Origin: Candidatus Binatia bacterium
GTDB lineage: Bacteria; Desulfobacterota; Binatia; Bin18
Direction of reading: 5' to 3'
Assembly: GCA_022826945.1 (NCBI GenBank)
Contig: JAJDTY010000071.1
Span: forward strand, 41,397 to 105,396
Length of the DNA: 64,000 nucleotides
The translations under genes and the position numbers were made by a program. Positions 61,951 through 64,000 of the stretch are shown here, in pieces. Numbering within the stretch: position 1 is the stretch's first letter; the number at the start of each line of letters is the position of its first letter. A model generated the notes under the pieces. That model was not told where the DNA came from, searched no databases, and saw only the letters and a program-made list of their open reading frames with translations.

Positions 61951-62238
61951 TTACGCCCCTTCAAAAAAGTCTATACGGTCGCCGTCACGTAAGGTGACAT
62001 AGGCCTTCTTCCAGGCTGCTTTTCTGCCCTGCGACCGACCAACGCGCCGATGTTTACCGATATATTGAATAGTCCGCACTTGTTTGACTTTCACGTCAAA
62101 AAGCGTCTCAACCGCGTTTTTGATACTCACCTTGTTGGCTTGCGGATGGACGCGAAAGACGACCTGATTACCGACCTCACTAGCGAGAGTTGATTTCTCG
62201 GTGATCAATGGCGAGACAAGAACAGAATAGACATCCAT
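61951..62238 (-). CDS. rplW: 50S ribosomal protein L23
   Basis: This 95-residue L23 sits at the tunnel exit and docks trigger factor and SRP. Typical blocks are VSPLITEKST, NQVVFRVHPQANKVSIKNAVETLF and KKAYVTLRDGD. The ATG at 62238 follows GGTGGGGAG in the end of rplD and gives the usual start. A start 12 bases upstream is in frame. Confidence 0.94.
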   Translation of the reverse strand: MDVYSVLVSPLITEKSTLASEVGNQVVFRVHPQANKVSIKNAVETLFDVKVKQVRTIQYIGKHRRVGRSQGRKAAWKKAYVTLRDGDRIDFFEGA

Positions 62239-62239
62239 A

Positions 62240-62881
62240 TTACTCCCCACCTAATCGTTCACTGATCTGTTGCATCGCCGCTTGTGTCACTAATACTTTT
62301 TGGTAGCGAAGCAGGTCGTACACATTCAGCCCTTGACTCAGCAGAACTTTTACCCCAGGTAAATTGCGTGCAGATTTCTGGACGTTTACGTCTGCATCCG
62401 CCAAGACAAGCAAAACGCTATCACCCATCTCAAGTTGCGCGAGCAGGGCGACCATCTGCTTTGTTTTTGGCTCATCAAACTGGATGGCGTCGATAACAAT
62501 CACCTCGTCTTGGCGTAGCTTCTGCGCGAGGGCGGCGCGCAGAGCAGTCTTCCGGGCTGAGCGCGGCATCCGGTACGCATATGAACGTGGCTGGGGACCA
62601 AACACCGTCGCTCCACCAACCCACACCGGAGACCGGTTACTGCCTGCCCGTGCCCGTCCCGTCCCTTTTTGTCGCCACGGTTTTCTTCCTCCACCACGTA
62701 CTTGCGCCCGCGTCTTTGTCGCCGCCGTACCAGAGCGGCGATTGGCCAACTGCATTTTTACCGTTTCGAACAAGAGGTGCTCTCGCTGCGGCTGCTCGGA
62801 GATTACAGCGGGAAGAGGAATCTCTCCAACCTTCTCGCGTTGGGCGGAGAGAACGCTAATAGACGTTTCCTGGGCTGCCAT
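62240..62881 (-). CDS. rplD: 50S ribosomal protein L4
   Basis: This 213-residue L4 lines the peptide tunnel and, in many bacteria, represses its own S10 operon. The tunnel loop is WRQKGTGRARAGSNRSPVWVGGATVFGP-like (RRKPWRQKGTGRARAGSNRS here). SLAQKLRQDE and KVLVTQAA follow. It starts 12 bases after rplC. Confidence 0.95.
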   Translation of the reverse strand: MAAQETSISVLSAQREKVGEIPLPAVISEQPQREHLLFETVKMQLANRRSGTAATKTRAQVRGGGRKPWRQKGTGRARAGSNRSPVWVGGATVFGPQPRSYAYRMPRSARKTALRAALAQKLRQDEVIVIDAIQFDEPKTKQMVALLAQLEMGDSVLLVLADADVNVQKSARNLPGVKVLLSQGLNVYDLLRYQKVLVTQAAMQQISERLGGE

Positions 62882-62893
62882 TGGTTATCCTTG

Positions 62894-63517
62894 CTATGGC
62901 TTATGAATGAGGACAACTTGTCCTCTCGCGCCTGGTATAGACCCACGCAGGAAGAGCAGATTTTCATCTGGCTGGACGTCAACTACTTGCAGATTTAACG
63001 CCTTCATCCGCTCATTCCCGTAATGGCCTGCCATTCTCTTCCCTTTGAAAATTTTCCCAGGATAGGAGCGGTTTCCGATAGCCCCACCATGGCGAAAGTA
63101 CTCATGTGTTCCATGGCTCTTCGGAAACCCGCCCATACCGTGCCGTTTCATCACTCCGGCATAGCCCCGACCTTTTGTCCGGCCAACAACGTTGACCCGA
63201 TCTCCAGACTGGAAGACTTGTGCTACTGTAATTTCACCGCCGACCTCGTAGCCATCGGTATCATCTACCCGAAACTCGCGCAGAACAGCGAAGGGACCAG
63301 CACCAGACTTCTGAGTATGTCCTAAAACAGGTTGAGAGACACGTTGGGGTTTTTGATTTCCAAATCCCAGTTGGAGCGCAACATAACCATCTCTTTGCTG
63401 AGTTTTCTTTTGCACCACGGTACATGGTCCAGCCTGTATCACCGTAACCGGAACGAGATCCCCCTCAGCGGAAAAAACCTGAGTCATGCCGAGTTTCTTT
63501 CCTATTAATCCTTGCAT
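62894..63517 (-). CDS. rplC: 50S ribosomal protein L3
   Basis: This 207-residue L3 starts MQGLIGKKLGMTQVFSAEG and has the extended loop near the peptidyl-transferase centre (GGFPKSHGTHEYFRHGGAIGNRSYPGKIFKGKRMAGHYG). The ATG at 63517 follows GAGAGGAGACG and is preferred over a start 15 bases upstream. It follows rpsJ by 14 bases. Confidence 0.95.
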   Translation of the reverse strand: MQGLIGKKLGMTQVFSAEGDLVPVTVIQAGPCTVVQKKTQQRDGYVALQLGFGNQKPQRVSQPVLGHTQKSGAGPFAVLREFRVDDTDGYEVGGEITVAQVFQSGDRVNVVGRTKGRGYAGVMKRHGMGGFPKSHGTHEYFRHGGAIGNRSYPGKIFKGKRMAGHYGNERMKALNLQVVDVQPDENLLFLRGSIPGARGQVVLIHKP

Positions 63518-63531
63518 CGTCTCCTCTCTCA

Positions 63532-63852
63532 CTACTCCAGCTTGATCTCAACATCGACCCCGGCGGCCAATTCCAGTTTCCCGAGCGCGTCAATGGTTTG
63601 CTGAGTTGGGTCAAGGATATCGAGCAAACGCTTGTGGGTTCGTATCTCGAACTGTTCCCGCGACTTTTTGTCAACATGAGGTGAACGGTTTACGGTAAAC
63701 CGTTCGATCCGCGTTGGAAGCGGGATAGGGCCAGCGACCCGCCCCCCAGTCCGCCTCACTGTTTCGACAATCTCTCTGACCGATTGATCGAGTACCCGGT
63801 GGTCATAGGCTTTGAGGCGGATACGGATCTTTTCATTCATGATAGTGGTCAT
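63532..63852 (-). CDS. rpsJ: 30S ribosomal protein S10
   Basis: This 106-residue S10 (NusE) binds in the 30S head and also joins the NusB antitermination complex. The conserved [17 protein letters not shown] and [35 protein letters not shown] blocks are present. The ATG at 63852 follows GGAGTAGGGTCCT. An alternative ATG at 63840 gives the common 102-residue length. tuf ends seven bases upstream. Confidence 0.94.
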   Translation of the reverse strand: MTTIMNEKIRIRLKAYDHRVLDQSVREIVETVRRTGGRVAGPIPLPTRIERFTVNRSPHVDKKSREQFEIRTHKRLLDILDPTQQTIDALGKLELAAGVDVEIKLE

Positions 63853-63858
63853 AGGACC

Positions 63859-64000
63859 CTACTCCAAGATTTTGGTGACAACCCCGGCCCCCACCGTGCG
63901 ACCACCCTCCCGAATCGCAAACCGCAACCCCTCATCCATCGCAATCGGCGTCAGTAACGCCACCGTCATCTGCGTGTTGTCCCCCGGCATCACCATCTCC
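63859..64000 (-). CDS. tuf: Elongation factor Tu (C-terminal part, runs off the window)
   Basis: The last 46 residues are visible. They read [13 protein letters not shown] and [20 protein letters not shown], which is the EF-Tu C-terminal barrel ending. EF-Tu brings aminoacyl-tRNA to the ribosome. The stop is seven bases before rpsJ, so this is the tuf of the str operon, continuous with the S10 operon. The GTPase domain lies outside the window. Confidence 0.95.
   Translation of the reverse strand, partial: EMVMPGDNTQMTVALLTPIAMDEGLRFAIREGGRTVGAGVVTKILE

Noticed and set aside
1..64000. CRISPR arrays, insertion sequences, prophage or rRNA
   Set aside because: No regular repeat-spacer array, transposase, integrase or rRNA segment was seen. 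The gene content is housekeeping and envelope synthesis.

Overview
The window comes from the chromosome of a Gram-negative (two-membrane) bacterium. It carries lipid A, Kdo, heptose and LPS-export genes (lpxB, msbA, waaA, lpxK, waaF, both hldE halves, lptD), FabI, LexA and a bifunctional Rel/SpoT. Several orders (Gfo/Idh next to lpxB; yicC-gmk-spoT; trp-accD-folC) resemble deltaproteobacterial-grade lineages such as Desulfobacterota or Tectomicrobia. That placement is inference. No phage, IS element, CRISPR array or rRNA was seen, and no stretch over 300 bases lacks a gene.

Layout. (1) 1-2503, minus: a possible inositol-monophosphatase start, an SDR with substituted catalytic residues, an alpha/beta hydrolase and a HAD phosphatase. 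(2) 2568-3215: a small protein matching only the tail domain of LarE, and a GFA-family zinc protein. (3) 3311-3477: a complete tRNA-Pro(GGG) unit with promoter, encoded CCA and terminator. (4) 3503-9805, plus: surE, cysteine desulfurase, mnmA, mtaB, rnc, pyrD. (5) 9874-15994: metabolic genes (serine hydrolase, fabI, membrane protein, enoyl-CoA hydratase, 2-hydroxyacid dehydrogenase, citrate synthase, epoxide-hydrolase-like protein). (6) 16145-18446: a dual-specificity phosphatase with a near-leaderless promoter, then hemW and lexA. (7) 18594-39208, plus: a long LPS assembly cluster running into yicC, gmk and spoT. (8) 39248-49468, minus: an rpmB fragment, then the block read from the SPOR gene through trpDCFBA, accD, folC and lptD to hldE2. 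(9) 49635-64000, minus: tuf(end)-S10-spc-alpha ribosomal super-operon from tuf/rpsJ to rplQ.

How the genes work together. Region 7 takes UDP-GlcNAc-derived precursors through lipid A disaccharide synthesis (LpxB), 4'-phosphorylation (LpxK), Kdo addition (WaaA), probable secondary acylation (DUF374/LpxJ-like) and flipping (MsbA). Heptose precursor synthesis (HldE1/HldE2), heptosyltransferases, core kinases and further glycosyltransferases follow, with export by LptD from region 8. The most unusual parts lie here: a kinase fused to a GT2 glycosyltransferase, a stand-alone copy of that GT2 tail, and a sulfatase-fold protein with Thr at the nucleophile position. A truncated rpmB start between spoT and the trp/lptD block looks like a rearrangement scar. 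The ribosomal cluster lacks infA and adk, and rpoZ is absent between gmk and spoT.
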